Shown piece by piece: positions 44,446-55,348 of a stretch of DNA of 62,145 nucleotides. Made by a program: the position numbers and the translations under genes. The DNA comes from Pseudomonas sp. GD03858. GTDB taxonomy: Bacteria; Pseudomonadota; Gammaproteobacteria; Pseudomonadales; Pseudomonadaceae. The notes below the pieces were generated by a model. It saw only the letters and a program-made list of their open reading frames with translations, ran no database searches and was not told where the DNA came from. The stretch covers positions 1 through 62,145 of the forward strand of contig NZ_JAOCDM010000022.1 in the NCBI RefSeq assembly GCF_029840925.1, in the 5' to 3' direction. The first letter of the stretch is position 1; every line of letters starts with the position of its first letter.

Positions 44446-45744
44446 ATGCCCGATTACGTCAACTGGCTGCGCCATGCATCTCCCTACATCAACGCCCATC
44501 GCGATTGCACCTTCGTGGTCATGCTGCCTGGTGACGGCGTCGATCATCCCAATTTCGGCAACATCGTCCACGACCTGGTGCTGCTGCACAGCCTGGGTGT
44601 GCGCCTGGTGCTGGTCCACGGCTCGCGCCCGCAGATCGAAAGCCGCCTGGCCGACCGTGGCCTGACCCCGCACTACCACCGTGGCATGCGCATCACCGAC
44701 GCGGCCACCCTGGATTGCGTGATCGACGCGGTCGGCGCGCTGCGCCTGACCATCGAGGCCCGCCTGTCGATGGACATGGCCGCTTCACCCATGCAGGGTT
44801 CGCGCCTGCGGGTGGCGTCCGGCAACCTGGTCACCGCACGGCCGATCGGCGTGCTCGAAGGGGTCGACTACCACCATACCGGCGAAGTGCGCCGGGTCGA
44901 CCGCAAGGGCATCAATCGCCTGCTGGACGAGCGCTCCATCGTGCTGCTGTCGCCGCTGGGCTATTCGCCCACCGGGGAGATCTTCAACCTCGCCTGCGAG
45001 GACGTCGCCACCCGCGCCGCCATCGAGCTGGGCGCCGACAAGCTGCTGCTGTTCGGCGCCGAGCCGGGCCTGCTGGACGAGCATGGGCAACTGGTGCGCG
45101 AGTTGCGCCCGCAGCACATCACCCCGCACCTGCAGCGCCTGGGCAGCGACTACCAGGCCGAGCTGCTCGATGCCGCCGCCGAGGCGTGCAAGGGCGGCGT
45201 GGCGCGCAGCCATATCGTCAGCTACGCCGAGGACGGCGCGCTGCTGACCGAGCTGTTCACCCGCGGCGGTGGCGGCACGCTGGTGTCCCAGGAGCAGTTC
45301 GAGGTGGTGCGCGAGGCGACCATCGACGACGTCGGCGGCCTGCTGGAGCTGATCAGCCCGCTGGAAGAGCAGGGCATCCTGGTGCGTCGTTCGCGCGAGG
45401 TGCTGGAGCGTGAGATCGAACAGTTCAGCGTGGTCGAGCGCGAGGGCATGATCATCGCCTGCGCGGCGTTGTACCCGATTGCCGACTCGGAGGCGGGGGA
45501 GCTGGCGTGCCTGGCGGTGAATCCGGAGTATCGGCACGGCGGTCGCGGTGACGAGCTGCTCGAGCGCATCGAGTCGCGGGCGCGCCAGCTGGGGCTCAAG
45601 ACCCTGTTCGTGCTGACGACCCGGACCGCGCACTGGTTCCGTGAGCGTGGCTTCGCGCCTTGTGGCGTCGAACAGCTGCCGGCGGCAAGGGCTTCGCTGT
45701 ACAACTACCAGCGCAACTCGAAGATCTTCGAGAAACCGTTGTAA
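44446..45744 (+). CDS. argA: N-acetylglutamate synthase
   Basis: ArgA makes N-acetylglutamate, the first step of arginine synthesis. The 432-residue protein matches P. aeruginosa ArgA in length. It has an N-terminal amino-acid-kinase domain (about 1-285; FVVMLPGDGVDHPNFGNIVHDL, LVLVHGSRPQIESRL) that binds arginine, and a C-terminal GNAT domain (about 290-432; LACLAVNPEYRHGGRGDELLE). ATG 44446 follows the ribosome-binding-poor leader and matches homologues. Feedback by arginine is expected from the family. Confidence 0.94.
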   Translation: MPDYVNWLRHASPYINAHRDCTFVVMLPGDGVDHPNFGNIVHDLVLLHSLGVRLVLVHGSRPQIESRLADRGLTPHYHRGMRITDAATLDCVIDAVGALRLTIEARLSMDMAASPMQGSRLRVASGNLVTARPIGVLEGVDYHHTGEVRRVDRKGINRLLDERSIVLLSPLGYSPTGEIFNLACEDVATRAAIELGADKLLLFGAEPGLLDEHGQLVRELRPQHITPHLQRLGSDYQAELLDAAAEACKGGVARSHIVSYAEDGALLTELFTRGGGGTLVSQEQFEVVREATIDDVGGLLELISPLEEQGILVRRSREVLEREIEQFSVVEREGMIIACAALYPIADSEAGELACLAVNPEYRHGGRGDELLERIESRARQLGLKTLFVLTTRTAHWFRERGFAPCGVEQLPAARASLYNYQRNSKIFEKPL

Positions 45745-45759
45745 ACCTGTTCCGGCCTA

Positions 45760-45842
45760 TTCGCGGGTAAACCCGCTCCCACAGGCATCACGCAGGCCTG
45801 AAAGGCAGCGCAGAACCTGTGGGAGCGGGTTTACCCGCGAAG
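45760..45842. repeat. REP pair after argA
   Basis: Facing halves TTCGCGGGTAAACCCGCTCC and GGAGCGGGTTTACCCGCGAA lie 16 bp past the argA stop, before the bidirectional terminator. Confidence 0.9.
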
Positions 45843-45862
45843 CAGGCGACACCGAACTGAAT

Positions 45863-45893
45863 GAAAAACGCCGCCCCTGAGGGCGGCGTTTTC
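45863..45893. terminator. Bidirectional terminator between argA and spuI
   Basis: AACGCCGCCC-CTGA-GGGCGGCGTT is a perfect 10-bp stem flanked by A-run and T-run, so it works on both strands. It ends three bases from the spuI stop codon. Confidence 0.9.
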
Positions 45894-45895
45894 GT

Positions 45896-47272
45896 TTACA
45901 CGGTATGCAGGTACCAGTTGTACTCAAGGTCGGAGATCGAGTGTTCGAACTCCTCCAGCTCGCTTTCCTTGCACGCGACGAAGATGTCGATGTACTTCGG
46001 ATCGATGTACTTGTTGAGGATCTCGCTGTCGTCCAGCTCGCGCAGGGCATCGCGCAGGTTGTTCGGCAGGCTCTGCTCCAGCTGTTCGTAGGCGTTGCCT
46101 TCGATCGGCGTGCCAGGCTCGACCTTGTTGGTCAGGCCGTGGTGCACACCGGCCAGCACGGCCGCCATCATCAGGTACGGGTTGGCATCGGCGCCGGCGA
46201 CGCGGTGCTCGATGCGCACCGCGTCCGGCGAGCCAGTCGGTACGCGTAGCGCCACGGTACGGTTGTCCAGGCCCCAGCTCGGTGCGTTCGGCACGTAGAA
46301 CTGAGCGCCGAAACGACGGTACGAGTTGACGTTGGGGCAGAGGAACGCCATCGAGGCGGGCAGGGTCTCGAGCACACCGCCGACAGCGTGACGTAGCGCG
46401 GCGTTCTGCTCGGGATCCTCGCTGGTGAAGATGTTGTTGCCATCCTTGTCCAGCACAGAGATGTGTACGTGCAGGCCGTTGCCTGCCTGGCCCGGGTAGG
46501 GCTTGGCCATGAAGGTGGTGTCCATTTCATGGTCGTAGGCGATGTTCTTGATCAGGCGCTTGAGCAGCACCGCGTAGTCACAGGCCTTGAGCGGGTCGGC
46601 GACGTGGTGCAGGTTGACCTCGAACTGCGCCGGGGCGCTTTCCTTGACGATCGCGTCGGCTGGAATGCCTTGTTCCTTGGCGCCTTCGAGAATGTCCTGC
46701 AGGCAGTCGGCATATTCGTCGAGATCGTCGATCAGGTAGACCTGGGTCGATTGCGGGCGCTTGCCCGAGATCGGCGAGCGTGGCGGCTGCGGGCGGCCGT
46801 TCACGTTCTCCTGGTCGATCAGGTAGAACTCGAGTTCGAACGCAGCGCAGATGGTCAGGCCCAGGTCGGTGAACTTGCTCACCACTTGGCGCAGCACTTC
46901 ACGCGGGTCGGCGAAGAACGGCTCGCCCTCGATTTCGTGCATGGTCATCAGCAGTTGCGCGGTCGGGCGCTTCTGCCAGGGTTCGTTGGAGAGGGTGCCG
47001 GGGATGGGGTAGCAGATGCGGTCGGCATCGCCGATGTCCAGGCCAAGACCTGTGCTTTCGACGGTCGAACCGTTGATATCCAGGGCGAAGAGGGAGGCAG
47101 GCAGGTTGATGCCTTTCTCGTAAACCTTGTGGAGGCTGGTGCGCTCGATGCGCTTGCCGCGCACCACACCATTCATATCTGCAATCAGAAGGTCAACGTA
47201 GAGAACCTCAGGATGTTCCTTAAGGAACGCGTTCGCTTCGTTAAGCTGAACGGCACGCGGGGGTACCGACAT
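45896..47272 (-). CDS. spuI: Gamma-glutamylpolyamine synthetase (glutamine synthetase family)
   Basis: The 458-residue enzyme has the glutamine synthetase fold and probably joins glutamate to polyamines rather than to ammonia. Conserved segments are LLIADMNGVVRGKRI, AAFELEFYLID, FMAKPYPGQAGNGLHVHIS, PNVNSYRRFG and HRVAGADANPYLMMAAVLAG. It lacks the adenylylation tyrosine region of GlnA. It diverges from spuB, and in P. aeruginosa the equivalent spuI lies beside the spuABCDEFGH operon. The gap to spuB is 667 bp. Confidence 0.9.
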   Translation of the reverse strand: MSVPPRAVQLNEANAFLKEHPEVLYVDLLIADMNGVVRGKRIERTSLHKVYEKGINLPASLFALDINGSTVESTGLGLDIGDADRICYPIPGTLSNEPWQKRPTAQLLMTMHEIEGEPFFADPREVLRQVVSKFTDLGLTICAAFELEFYLIDQENVNGRPQPPRSPISGKRPQSTQVYLIDDLDEYADCLQDILEGAKEQGIPADAIVKESAPAQFEVNLHHVADPLKACDYAVLLKRLIKNIAYDHEMDTTFMAKPYPGQAGNGLHVHISVLDKDGNNIFTSEDPEQNAALRHAVGGVLETLPASMAFLCPNVNSYRRFGAQFYVPNAPSWGLDNRTVALRVPTGSPDAVRIEHRVAGADANPYLMMAAVLAGVHHGLTNKVEPGTPIEGNAYEQLEQSLPNNLRDALRELDDSEILNKYIDPKYIDIFVACKESELEEFEHSISDLEYNWYLHTV

Positions 47273-47939
47273 GATGCAACACCTTTGTTGTTAAAAATAT
47301 CAATCAAGGGGGGCTTGCAACCCCAGTCAATCGGAAAGACCTGGTGAAGTCAAGCCAGCCCCATGATGCCCTTAAATGGCACATCCACGGCAGATTTGCC
47401 GCATATCGGGGCGTGCCATTATCCGCTATTTTCGTGCTGAAGGGTTATTTCGAGCGGGGCGTGTTTTATTTTTTACGGAGGAGTTGTGTAAAAAAATGAA
47501 CGAGGCTAAGCTCGGTCGCAACCCAGAACACAATAATACGAGGGTCACATGGTCCGCCTGTCGAGACCTGCCAGCGCCGCATGCACGGTGCGTTCAGGTA
47601 CATCTCCCGGTTGCCGTCCGGTCATCGCGCGCCTGCGTCAGCAGGGGGCCGCGCTGGCCGCAATAATTGACGGTCTTGCTGAAAAGGCCATACCTCGTAA
47701 CGCTTTAGCGCAACATTTCCTTTCCTTCTGCCCTTCGCTTTCATCACGGACACGCTCTTTTGCAGTGTATCCACTGTCGTCCTGCGCGGGGGTTTTTGCT
47801 TTAGCCATGCACAGCATCCAGAATCAAGGCGCGGGCCTGTCCAGGCCCCTCGGCGCCGTGTGCGCCGACTTTGCCCGACGCCTGGCGTCAGCGGCTGGCG
47901 GTTGCCGCCAACCGCGCCACATTGCCTCCTGAGGTATTT
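47273..47939. promoter_or_regulatory. Long divergent region between spuI and spuB
   Basis: These 667 bases should hold both promoters; the spuI side is AT-rich (TTGTTAAAAATATCAATC). A 127-codon open frame at 47549-47932 follows a good ribosome binding site (ACGAGGGTCAC) but has atypical codon use and resembles nothing known. In P. aeruginosa spuA occupies this slot; here it is absent. No sigma-54 element was found. Confidence 0.5.
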
Positions 47940-49298
47940 ATGAGTAACAACCTCGACCAGCTCACCGATTGGTTGAAAGAGCACAAGATCACCGAAGTGG
48001 AATGCCTGATCAGCGACCTGACCGGCATCACCCGCGGCAAGATCTCGCCTACCAACAAGTTCATCGCCGAGAAGGGCATGCGCCTGCCCGAGAGCGTGTT
48101 GCTGCAGACCGTGACCGGCGACTACGTCGACGACGACATCTATTACGAACTGCTCGACCCGGCCGACATCGACATGATCTGCCGCCCCGACGAGAAAGCG
48201 GTGTTCCTCGTGCCATGGGCCATCGAGCCGACCGCCCAGGTGATCCACGACACCTACGACAAGAAGGGCAACCCGGTCGAACTGTCGCCGCGCAACGTGC
48301 TCAAGAAAGTGCTGCAACTCTACGCCGACAAAGGCTGGCAGCCGATCGTCGCGCCGGAGATGGAGTTCTACCTGACCAAGCGCAGCGAAGACCCGGACTT
48401 CCCGCTGCAGCCGCCGGTGGGGCGCTCCGGTCGCCCGGAAACTGGCCGCCAGTCGTTCTCCATCGAGGCCGCCAACGAATTCGACCCGCTGTTCGAGGAC
48501 GTCTACGACTGGTGCGAACTGCAGCAGCTGGACCTCGACACGCTGATCCACGAGGACGGCACGGCGCAGATGGAGATCAATTTCCGTCACGGCGACGCGC
48601 TGCACCTGGCCGACCAGATCCTGGTGTTCAAGCGCACCATGCGCGAGGCCGCGCTCAAGCACAACGTGGCCGCCACCTTCATGGCCAAGCCGATGACCGG
48701 CGAGCCGGGCAGCGCCATGCACCTGCACCAGAGCGTGGTCGACGTGGCCACCGGCAAGAACATCTTCTCCAATGCCGACGGCAGCATGAGCGAGCTGTTC
48801 CTCAACCACATCGGCGGCCTGCAGAAGTTCATCCCCGAAGCGCTGCCGCTGTTCGCGCCCAACGTCAACTCGTTCCGCCGCTTCCTGCCCGACACCTCGG
48901 CACCGGTGAACGTCGAGTGGGGTGAGGAAAACCGTACCGTCGGCCTGCGCGTGCCGGATGCCGGCCCGCAGAACCGTCGCGTCGAGAACCGTCTGCCGGG
49001 CGCCGACGCCAACCCTTACCTGGCCATCGCCGCGAGCCTGCTGTGTGGCTACATCGGCATGGTCGAAGGCATCGAAGCCAGCGCGCCGGTCCAGGGCCGT
49101 GGCTACGAACGGCGCAACCTGCGCTTGCCGCTGACCATCGAGGACGCCCTGGAGCGCATGGAGAACAGCCGCGCGCTGGTGCAGTACCTGGGCAAGAAAT
49201 TTATCGCCGGCTACGTTGCCACCAAGCGCGCCGAGCATGAAAACTTCAAGCGCGTCATCAGTTCCTGGGAGCGTGAGTTCCTGCTGTTTGCAGTGTGA
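47940..49298 (+). CDS. spuB: Gamma-glutamylpolyamine synthetase (glutamine synthetase family)
   Basis: The 452-residue protein is a second glutamine-synthetase-like ligase, distinct from spuI. ATG 47940 has GAGG six bases upstream. Motifs are ECLISDLTGITRGKISP, VAPEMEFYLTK, TFMAKPMTGEPGSAMHLHQS, FAPNVNSFRRF and NRLPGADANPYLAIAASLL. It should form gamma-glutamyl-putrescine, the first step of the gamma-glutamylation route. spuC follows after 48 bp on the same strand. Which polyamine each of the two ligases prefers cannot be told from sequence. Confidence 0.9.
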   Translation: MSNNLDQLTDWLKEHKITEVECLISDLTGITRGKISPTNKFIAEKGMRLPESVLLQTVTGDYVDDDIYYELLDPADIDMICRPDEKAVFLVPWAIEPTAQVIHDTYDKKGNPVELSPRNVLKKVLQLYADKGWQPIVAPEMEFYLTKRSEDPDFPLQPPVGRSGRPETGRQSFSIEAANEFDPLFEDVYDWCELQQLDLDTLIHEDGTAQMEINFRHGDALHLADQILVFKRTMREAALKHNVAATFMAKPMTGEPGSAMHLHQSVVDVATGKNIFSNADGSMSELFLNHIGGLQKFIPEALPLFAPNVNSFRRFLPDTSAPVNVEWGEENRTVGLRVPDAGPQNRRVENRLPGADANPYLAIAASLLCGYIGMVEGIEASAPVQGRGYERRNLRLPLTIEDALERMENSRALVQYLGKKFIAGYVATKRAEHENFKRVISSWEREFLLFAV

Positions 49299-49346
49299 TC
49301 AACCCTGAGGCCGCCTATGGGCGGCCACCGGAAAATGGAGAGGCAC

Positions 49347-50708
49347 ATGAGCGTCAACAACCCGCAAACCCGTGAATGGCAAACCCTGAGCGGCGAGCAC
49401 CACCTTGCACCTTTCAGCGACTACAAGCAGCTGAAGGAGAAGGGGCCGCGCATCATCACCAAGGCGCAGGGCGTGCATTTGTGGGACAGCGAGGGGCACA
49501 AGATCCTCGACGGCATGGCCGGCCTGTGGTGCGTGGCGGTCGGCTATGGCCGCGAAGAACTGGTGCAGGCGGCAGAAAAGCAGATGCGCGAACTGCCGTA
49601 CTACAACCTGTTCTTCCAGACCGCCCACCCGCCGGCGCTGGAGCTGGCCAAGGCGATCACCGACGTGGCGCCAGAGGGCATGACCCATGTGTTCTTCACC
49701 GGCTCCGGTTCCGAGGGCAACGACACCGTGCTGCGCATGGTCCGTCACTACTGGGCGCTCAAGGGCAAGCCGAACAAACAGACCATCATCGGTCGCATCA
49801 ACGGCTATCACGGCTCCACCGTGGCCGGCGCCAGCCTGGGCGGCATGAGCGGCATGCACGAGCAGGGCGGCCTGCCGATCCCGGGCATCGTGCACATCCC
49901 GCAGCCGTACTGGTTCGGCGAGGGTGGCGACATGACCCCGGATGAGTTCGGCGTGTGGGCGGCCGAGCAGTTGGAGAAGAAGATTCTCGAAGTCGGCGAG
50001 GACAACGTCGCCGCCTTCATCGCCGAGCCGATCCAGGGCGCCGGCGGCGTGATCATCCCGCCAGAGACCTACTGGCCGAAGGTCAAGGAGATCCTTGCCA
50101 AGTACGACATCCTGTTCGTCGCCGACGAAGTGATCTGCGGTTTCGGCCGTACCGGCGAATGGTTCGGCTCCGACTACTACGACCTTGCGCCCGACCTGAT
50201 GACCATCGCCAAGGGCCTGACCTCCGGTTACATCCCCATGGGCGGTGTGATCGTGCGTGACAGCGTGGCCCAGGTACTCAGCGAAGGCGGCGATTTCAAC
50301 CACGGCTTCACCTACTCCGGCCACCCGGTGGCGGCGGCGGTGGGCCTGGAAAACCTGCGCATCCTGCGCGACGAGAAGATCGTCGAGAAGGTGCGCACGG
50401 AAGTGGCACCCTACTTGCAAAAACGTCTGCGTGAGCTGCAGGACCATCCACTGGTGGGCGAGGTGCGCGGCCTGGGCCTGCTCGGCGCGATCGAGCTGGT
50501 CAAGGACAAGGCCACCCGCAGCCGTTACGAGGGCAAGGGCGTGGGCATGATCTGCCGTACCCACTGCTTCGAGAACGGCCTGATCATGCGTGCCGTGGGC
50601 GACACCATGATCATCGCGCCGCCGCTGGTGATCAGCCGCGAAGAGGTGGACGAACTGGTGGAAAAGGCGCGCAAGTGCCTGGATTTGACCTACGAAGCGA
50701 TCAAATGA
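49347..50708 (+). CDS. spuC: Polyamine:pyruvate aminotransferase
   Basis: SpuC transaminates putrescine, spermidine or cadaverine with pyruvate. The 453-residue class-III PLP enzyme starts at ATG 49347 after GGAGAGG. It shows VFFTGSGSEGNDTVLRMVRH, FVADEVICGFGRTG, and the PLP lysine Lys289 in TIAKGLTSGYIPMGG. The ends MSVNNPQTREWQTLS and ARKCLDLTYEAIK match Pseudomonas SpuC. The product aldehyde leads to GABA, which the gabDT genes in this window convert to succinate. Confidence 0.95.
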   Translation: MSVNNPQTREWQTLSGEHHLAPFSDYKQLKEKGPRIITKAQGVHLWDSEGHKILDGMAGLWCVAVGYGREELVQAAEKQMRELPYYNLFFQTAHPPALELAKAITDVAPEGMTHVFFTGSGSEGNDTVLRMVRHYWALKGKPNKQTIIGRINGYHGSTVAGASLGGMSGMHEQGGLPIPGIVHIPQPYWFGEGGDMTPDEFGVWAAEQLEKKILEVGEDNVAAFIAEPIQGAGGVIIPPETYWPKVKEILAKYDILFVADEVICGFGRTGEWFGSDYYDLAPDLMTIAKGLTSGYIPMGGVIVRDSVAQVLSEGGDFNHGFTYSGHPVAAAVGLENLRILRDEKIVEKVRTEVAPYLQKRLRELQDHPLVGEVRGLGLLGAIELVKDKATRSRYEGKGVGMICRTHCFENGLIMRAVGDTMIIAPPLVISREEVDELVEKARKCLDLTYEAIK

Positions 50709-50877
50709 CGGTCTGCTAGGCTGGCGAGGTGACATTAAAGTCGTTGCAAGGCCCTGCTTCTGTTGAAACAGCGCCTTGTAACTTGCCAGACTAACGGCTG
50801 TTTAGTCGCCCAGCGCGTGATCCGTGGGACCTGGCTGCTGAACAGATGGCTTGATAATAAATTCTGGAGCATAACGC

Positions 50878-51975
50878 ATGAAGAAATTGGGCAAGACGCT
50901 GCTGGCCGCCGCCCTGATGGGTGCCATGGCCACCGCTGTTCAGGCTGAAGACAAGGTGTTGAACGTCTACAACTGGTCGGACTACATCGCGCCGGACACC
51001 ATCGCCAAGTTCGAGAAGCAGAGCGGCATCAAGGTCAAGTACGACGTCTTCGACAGCAACGAGACCCTCGAAGCCAAGCTGCTGGCCGGCAAGTCGGGCT
51101 ACGACATCGTCGTGCCGTCCAACAACTTCCTGGCCAAGCAGATCAAGGCAGGCGTCTACGAAGAACTGGACCGCTCCAAGCTGCCCAACTGGAAGAACCT
51201 CGACGAAGACCTGCTCAAGGCCGTCGGCGACGCCAGCGACCCGGGCAACAAGCATGCCTTCCCGTACATGTGGGGCTCCATCGGCATCGGCTACAACCCG
51301 GAGAAGGTCAAGGCCGCGCTGGGCGTGGACAAGATCGACTCGTGGGACGCCGTGTTCAAGCCCGAGAACATTGCCAAGCTCAAGAGCTGCGGCGTGAGCT
51401 TCCTCGATGCGCCGACCGAAATGCTCCCGGCCGCGCTGCACTACCTGGGCCTGCCCAGCAACTCCACCAAGTCCGATGACCTGAAGAAGGCCGAGGCGCT
51501 GTTCCTGAGCATCCGCCCATCGATCACCTACTTCCACTCGTCCAAGTACATCGGCGACCTGGCCAACGGCAACATCTGCGTGGCCGTCGGCTACTCCGGC
51601 GACCTGGAACAGTCCAAGGCCCGCGCCCACGAGGCCGGCGACAAGGTCAAGCTGGACTACATCATTCCGAAAGAAGGCGCCGGTACCTTCTACGACATGG
51701 TCGCCATCCCCAAGGATGCCGAGCACAAGGAAGCCGCCTACAAGTTCATGGACTTCCTGATGCAGCCTGAAGTCATGGCCGAGATCACCAATGCCGTGCG
51801 CTTCCCGAACGGCAACAAGGCCGCCACCCCGTTCGTGGACAAGGACATCACCAGCGACCCGAGCATCTATCCGCCTGCCGATGTGAAGAAACAGCTGTAC
51901 GCGATCGCCGCGCCTGAAGCGGCGGCCCAGCGTGTCATCACCCGCAGCTGGACCAAGATCAAGTCGGGCAAGTAA
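50878..51975 (+). CDS. spuD: Polyamine ABC transporter substrate-binding protein
   Basis: The 365-residue periplasmic binding protein has a signal peptide ([24 protein letters not shown]). It starts [20 protein letters not shown], with the SpuD/PotF polyamine site ([30 protein letters not shown]). SpuD in P. aeruginosa binds putrescine. TGGAG is eight bases upstream of the ATG. A 12-bp hairpin follows the gene (51990-52019). Confidence 0.94.
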   Translation: MKKLGKTLLAAALMGAMATAVQAEDKVLNVYNWSDYIAPDTIAKFEKQSGIKVKYDVFDSNETLEAKLLAGKSGYDIVVPSNNFLAKQIKAGVYEELDRSKLPNWKNLDEDLLKAVGDASDPGNKHAFPYMWGSIGIGYNPEKVKAALGVDKIDSWDAVFKPENIAKLKSCGVSFLDAPTEMLPAALHYLGLPSNSTKSDDLKKAEALFLSIRPSITYFHSSKYIGDLANGNICVAVGYSGDLEQSKARAHEAGDKVKLDYIIPKEGAGTFYDMVAIPKDAEHKEAAYKFMDFLMQPEVMAEITNAVRFPNGNKAATPFVDKDITSDPSIYPPADVKKQLYAIAAPEAAAQRVITRSWTKIKSGK

Positions 51976-51989
51976 GCCCGTCGCGGAAC

Positions 51990-52019
51990 CCTCTGGGCCG
52001 GAGTTTCCCGGCCCAGAGG
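51990..52019 (+). other. Hairpin after spuD
   Basis: CCTCTGGGCCGG (51990-52001) pairs perfectly with CCGGCCCAGAGG (52008-52019) around a six-base loop. No T-run follows, so it probably stabilises the spuD message rather than ending it. Confidence 0.7.
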
Positions 52020-52064
52020 CCAGTAGAGGCAAATAAGTTTGCGGCAGCGAAGCCGTGAAGGTAA

Positions 52065-53231
<1,167 letters not shown>

Positions 53232-53240
53232 CAATCCAGG

Positions 53241-53262
53241 CCCGCCAGCGCAGCGGCGGGCA
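53241..53262 (+). other. Hairpin after spuE
   Basis: GCCCGCC (53241-53247) pairs with GGCGGGC (53256-53262). No T-run follows. This is the second small hairpin directly after a binding-protein gene in this operon. Confidence 0.6.
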
Positions 53263-53288
53263 CATAAATCTTGTTGGGAGTTTCACTC

Positions 53289-54431
53289 ATGGCAGTTGCC
53301 TCCGGTGCCTATAAGAAAGCCCTCGAGGGTGGCCAGCAACCCAAGCAGGTGCTGGTCAAGATCGATCGGGTCACAAAAAAATTCGACGAAACGGTAGCGG
53401 TGGACGACGTGTCCCTGGAAATCCGCAAGGGTGAGATCTTCGCCCTGCTGGGTGGCTCCGGTTCCGGCAAGTCGACCTTGCTGCGCATGCTGGCCGGCTT
53501 CGAGCGTCCGACCGAAGGGCGGATCTTCCTCGACGGCGTCGACATCACCGACATGCCGCCCTATGAGCGGCCGATCAACATGATGTTCCAGTCCTACGCG
53601 CTGTTCCCGCACATGACCGTGGCGCAGAACATCGCCTTCGGCCTGCAGCAGGACAAGATGCCCAAGGCCGAGATCGAAGCCCGCGTGGCCGAGATGCTCA
53701 AGCTGGTGCACATGACCCAGTATGCCAAGCGCAAGCCGCACCAGCTGTCCGGTGGCCAGCGCCAGCGCGTGGCCCTGGCCCGCTCCCTGGCCAAGCGCCC
53801 CAAGCTGCTGCTGCTCGATGAGCCGATGGGCGCGCTGGACAAGAAACTGCGCTCGCAGATGCAGCTGGAACTGGTGGAGATCATCGAGCGCGTGGGCGTG
53901 ACCTGCGTGATGGTGACCCACGACCAGGAAGAGGCCATGACCATGGCCCAGCGCATCGCCATCATGCACCTGGGCTGGATCGCCCAGATCGGCAGCCCGA
54001 TCGACGTCTACGAGACCCCGACCAGCCGTCTGGTCTGCGAGTTCATCGGCAACGTCAACCTGTTCGAGGGCGAGGTGGTCGACGACGCCGAAGGCCACGC
54101 GATCATTGCCAGCCCGGAACTGGAGCGCAAGATCTACGTCGGCCACGGCGTCACCACTTCGGTCGAGGACAAGCACATCACCTACGCCCTGCGTCCGGAG
54201 AAGCTGCTGGTCACCACCGAGCAGCCGACCTGCGAGCACAACTGGTCGCGCGGCAAGGTCCACGACATCGCCTACCTGGGCGGCCACTCGGTGTTCTACG
54301 TCGAACTGCCCACCGGCAAGATCGTCCAGTCGTTCGTCGCCAACGCCGAGCGCCAGGGCACCCGCCCGACCTGGGACGACGAAGTCTACGTGTGGTGGGA
54401 AGACGACAGCGGCGTGGTACTGCGCTCATGA
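53289..54431 (+). CDS. spuF: Polyamine ABC transporter ATP-binding protein
   Basis: SpuF (PotA/PotG-like, 380 residues) powers the importer. Walker A is GGSGSGKSTLLRMLAG, the signature LSGGQRQRVALARSL, Walker B LLLLDEPMGALD, and the switch His is in VMVTHDQEEA. The C-terminal TOBE domain (about 290-375) is normal for PotA. ATG 53289 is used, as GGGAG lies nine bases upstream. The final TGA overlaps the ATG of spuG. Confidence 0.94.
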   Translation: MAVASGAYKKALEGGQQPKQVLVKIDRVTKKFDETVAVDDVSLEIRKGEIFALLGGSGSGKSTLLRMLAGFERPTEGRIFLDGVDITDMPPYERPINMMFQSYALFPHMTVAQNIAFGLQQDKMPKAEIEARVAEMLKLVHMTQYAKRKPHQLSGGQRQRVALARSLAKRPKLLLLDEPMGALDKKLRSQMQLELVEIIERVGVTCVMVTHDQEEAMTMAQRIAIMHLGWIAQIGSPIDVYETPTSRLVCEFIGNVNLFEGEVVDDAEGHAIIASPELERKIYVGHGVTTSVEDKHITYALRPEKLLVTTEQPTCEHNWSRGKVHDIAYLGGHSVFYVELPTGKIVQSFVANAERQGTRPTWDDEVYVWWEDDSGVVLRS

Positions 54432-55348
54432 AACTTCGCAAGCTCAAGCGAGCCTTCCAGCGCATAACCCCGGAGGGACGGCACCTGGTGATCGGCGTGC
54501 CGTTCATCTGGCTGTTCCTGTTCTTCATGCTGCCGTTCTTCATCGTGCTGAAGATCAGCTTCGCCGAAGCCGACGTGGCGATCCCGCCGTACACCGAGAT
54601 CTACACCTATCTCGAAGGCAAGGTGCAGCTGGTGCTGAACCTGGCCAACTATGGGCTGCTGACCGAGGACGAGCTGTATATCTCGGCCTACCTCGGGTCG
54701 CTCAAGGTCGCCTTCTTCAGCACCCTGCTGTGCCTGCTGATCGGCTACCCGATGGCCTACGCCATCTCCAAGGCCAACAAGGAGTCGCAGACGGTCCTGC
54801 TGCTGCTGATCATGATGCCGACCTGGACCGCGATCCTGATCCGCGTGTACGCCTGGATGGGCATTCTCAGCAACAACGGCTTGCTCAACAGCTTCCTGAT
54901 GTGGATCGGCCTGATCGACCAACCGCTGCAGATCCTCAACACCAACCTGGCGGTGTATATCGGCGTGGTCTACTCGTACCTGCCGTTCATGATCCTGCCG
55001 CTGTACGCCAACCTGGTGAAGCACGACCAGAGCCTGCTCGAAGCCGCATCGGACCTGGGTTCGAGCACCTTCAACAGCTTCTGGAAGATCACCGTGCCGC
55101 TGTCGAAGAACGGCATCATCGCCGGCTGCATGCTGGTGTTCATCCCGGTGGTGGGCGAGTTCGTCATTCCCGAGCTGCTCGGCGGCCCGGAAACCCTGAT
55201 GATCGGCAAGGTGCTGTGGCAGGAGTTCTTCAACAACCGTGACTGGCCGGTGGCGTCCGCGCTGGCGGTGGTGATGCTGGTGATCCTGATCGTGCCCATC
55301 CTGCTGTTCAACCGCAGCCAGGCCAAAGAAATGGAGGGCCGCGCATGA
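54428..55348 (+). CDS. spuG: Polyamine ABC transporter permease (PotH-like)
   Basis: The 306-residue inner-membrane permease has about six membrane helices and the contact loop EAASDLGSSTFNSFWKITVP. It overlaps spuF and spuH by four bases each (ATGA), giving coupled translation of the transporter core. Conserved segments are VPFIWLFLFFMLPFFIVLKIS and PTWTAILIRVYAWMGIL, as in PotH. Confidence 0.94.
   Translation: MKLRKLKRAFQRITPEGRHLVIGVPFIWLFLFFMLPFFIVLKISFAEADVAIPPYTEIYTYLEGKVQLVLNLANYGLLTEDELYISAYLGSLKVAFFSTLLCLLIGYPMAYAISKANKESQTVLLLLIMMPTWTAILIRVYAWMGILSNNGLLNSFLMWIGLIDQPLQILNTNLAVYIGVVYSYLPFMILPLYANLVKHDQSLLEAASDLGSSTFNSFWKITVPLSKNGIIAGCMLVFIPVVGEFVIPELLGGPETLMIGKVLWQEFFNNRDWPVASALAVVMLVILIVPILLFNRSQAKEMEGRA

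Noticed and set aside
47376..47540. Sigma-54 promoter (TGGCAC near 47375)
   Set aside because: The spacing to the nearest TTGC is 13 bases instead of 5, so the element is not valid.
47549..47932. 127-codon frame before spuB with a good ribosome binding site
   Set aside because: Codon use is unlike real genes here and it matches no family I know, so it is only described within the intergenic region.
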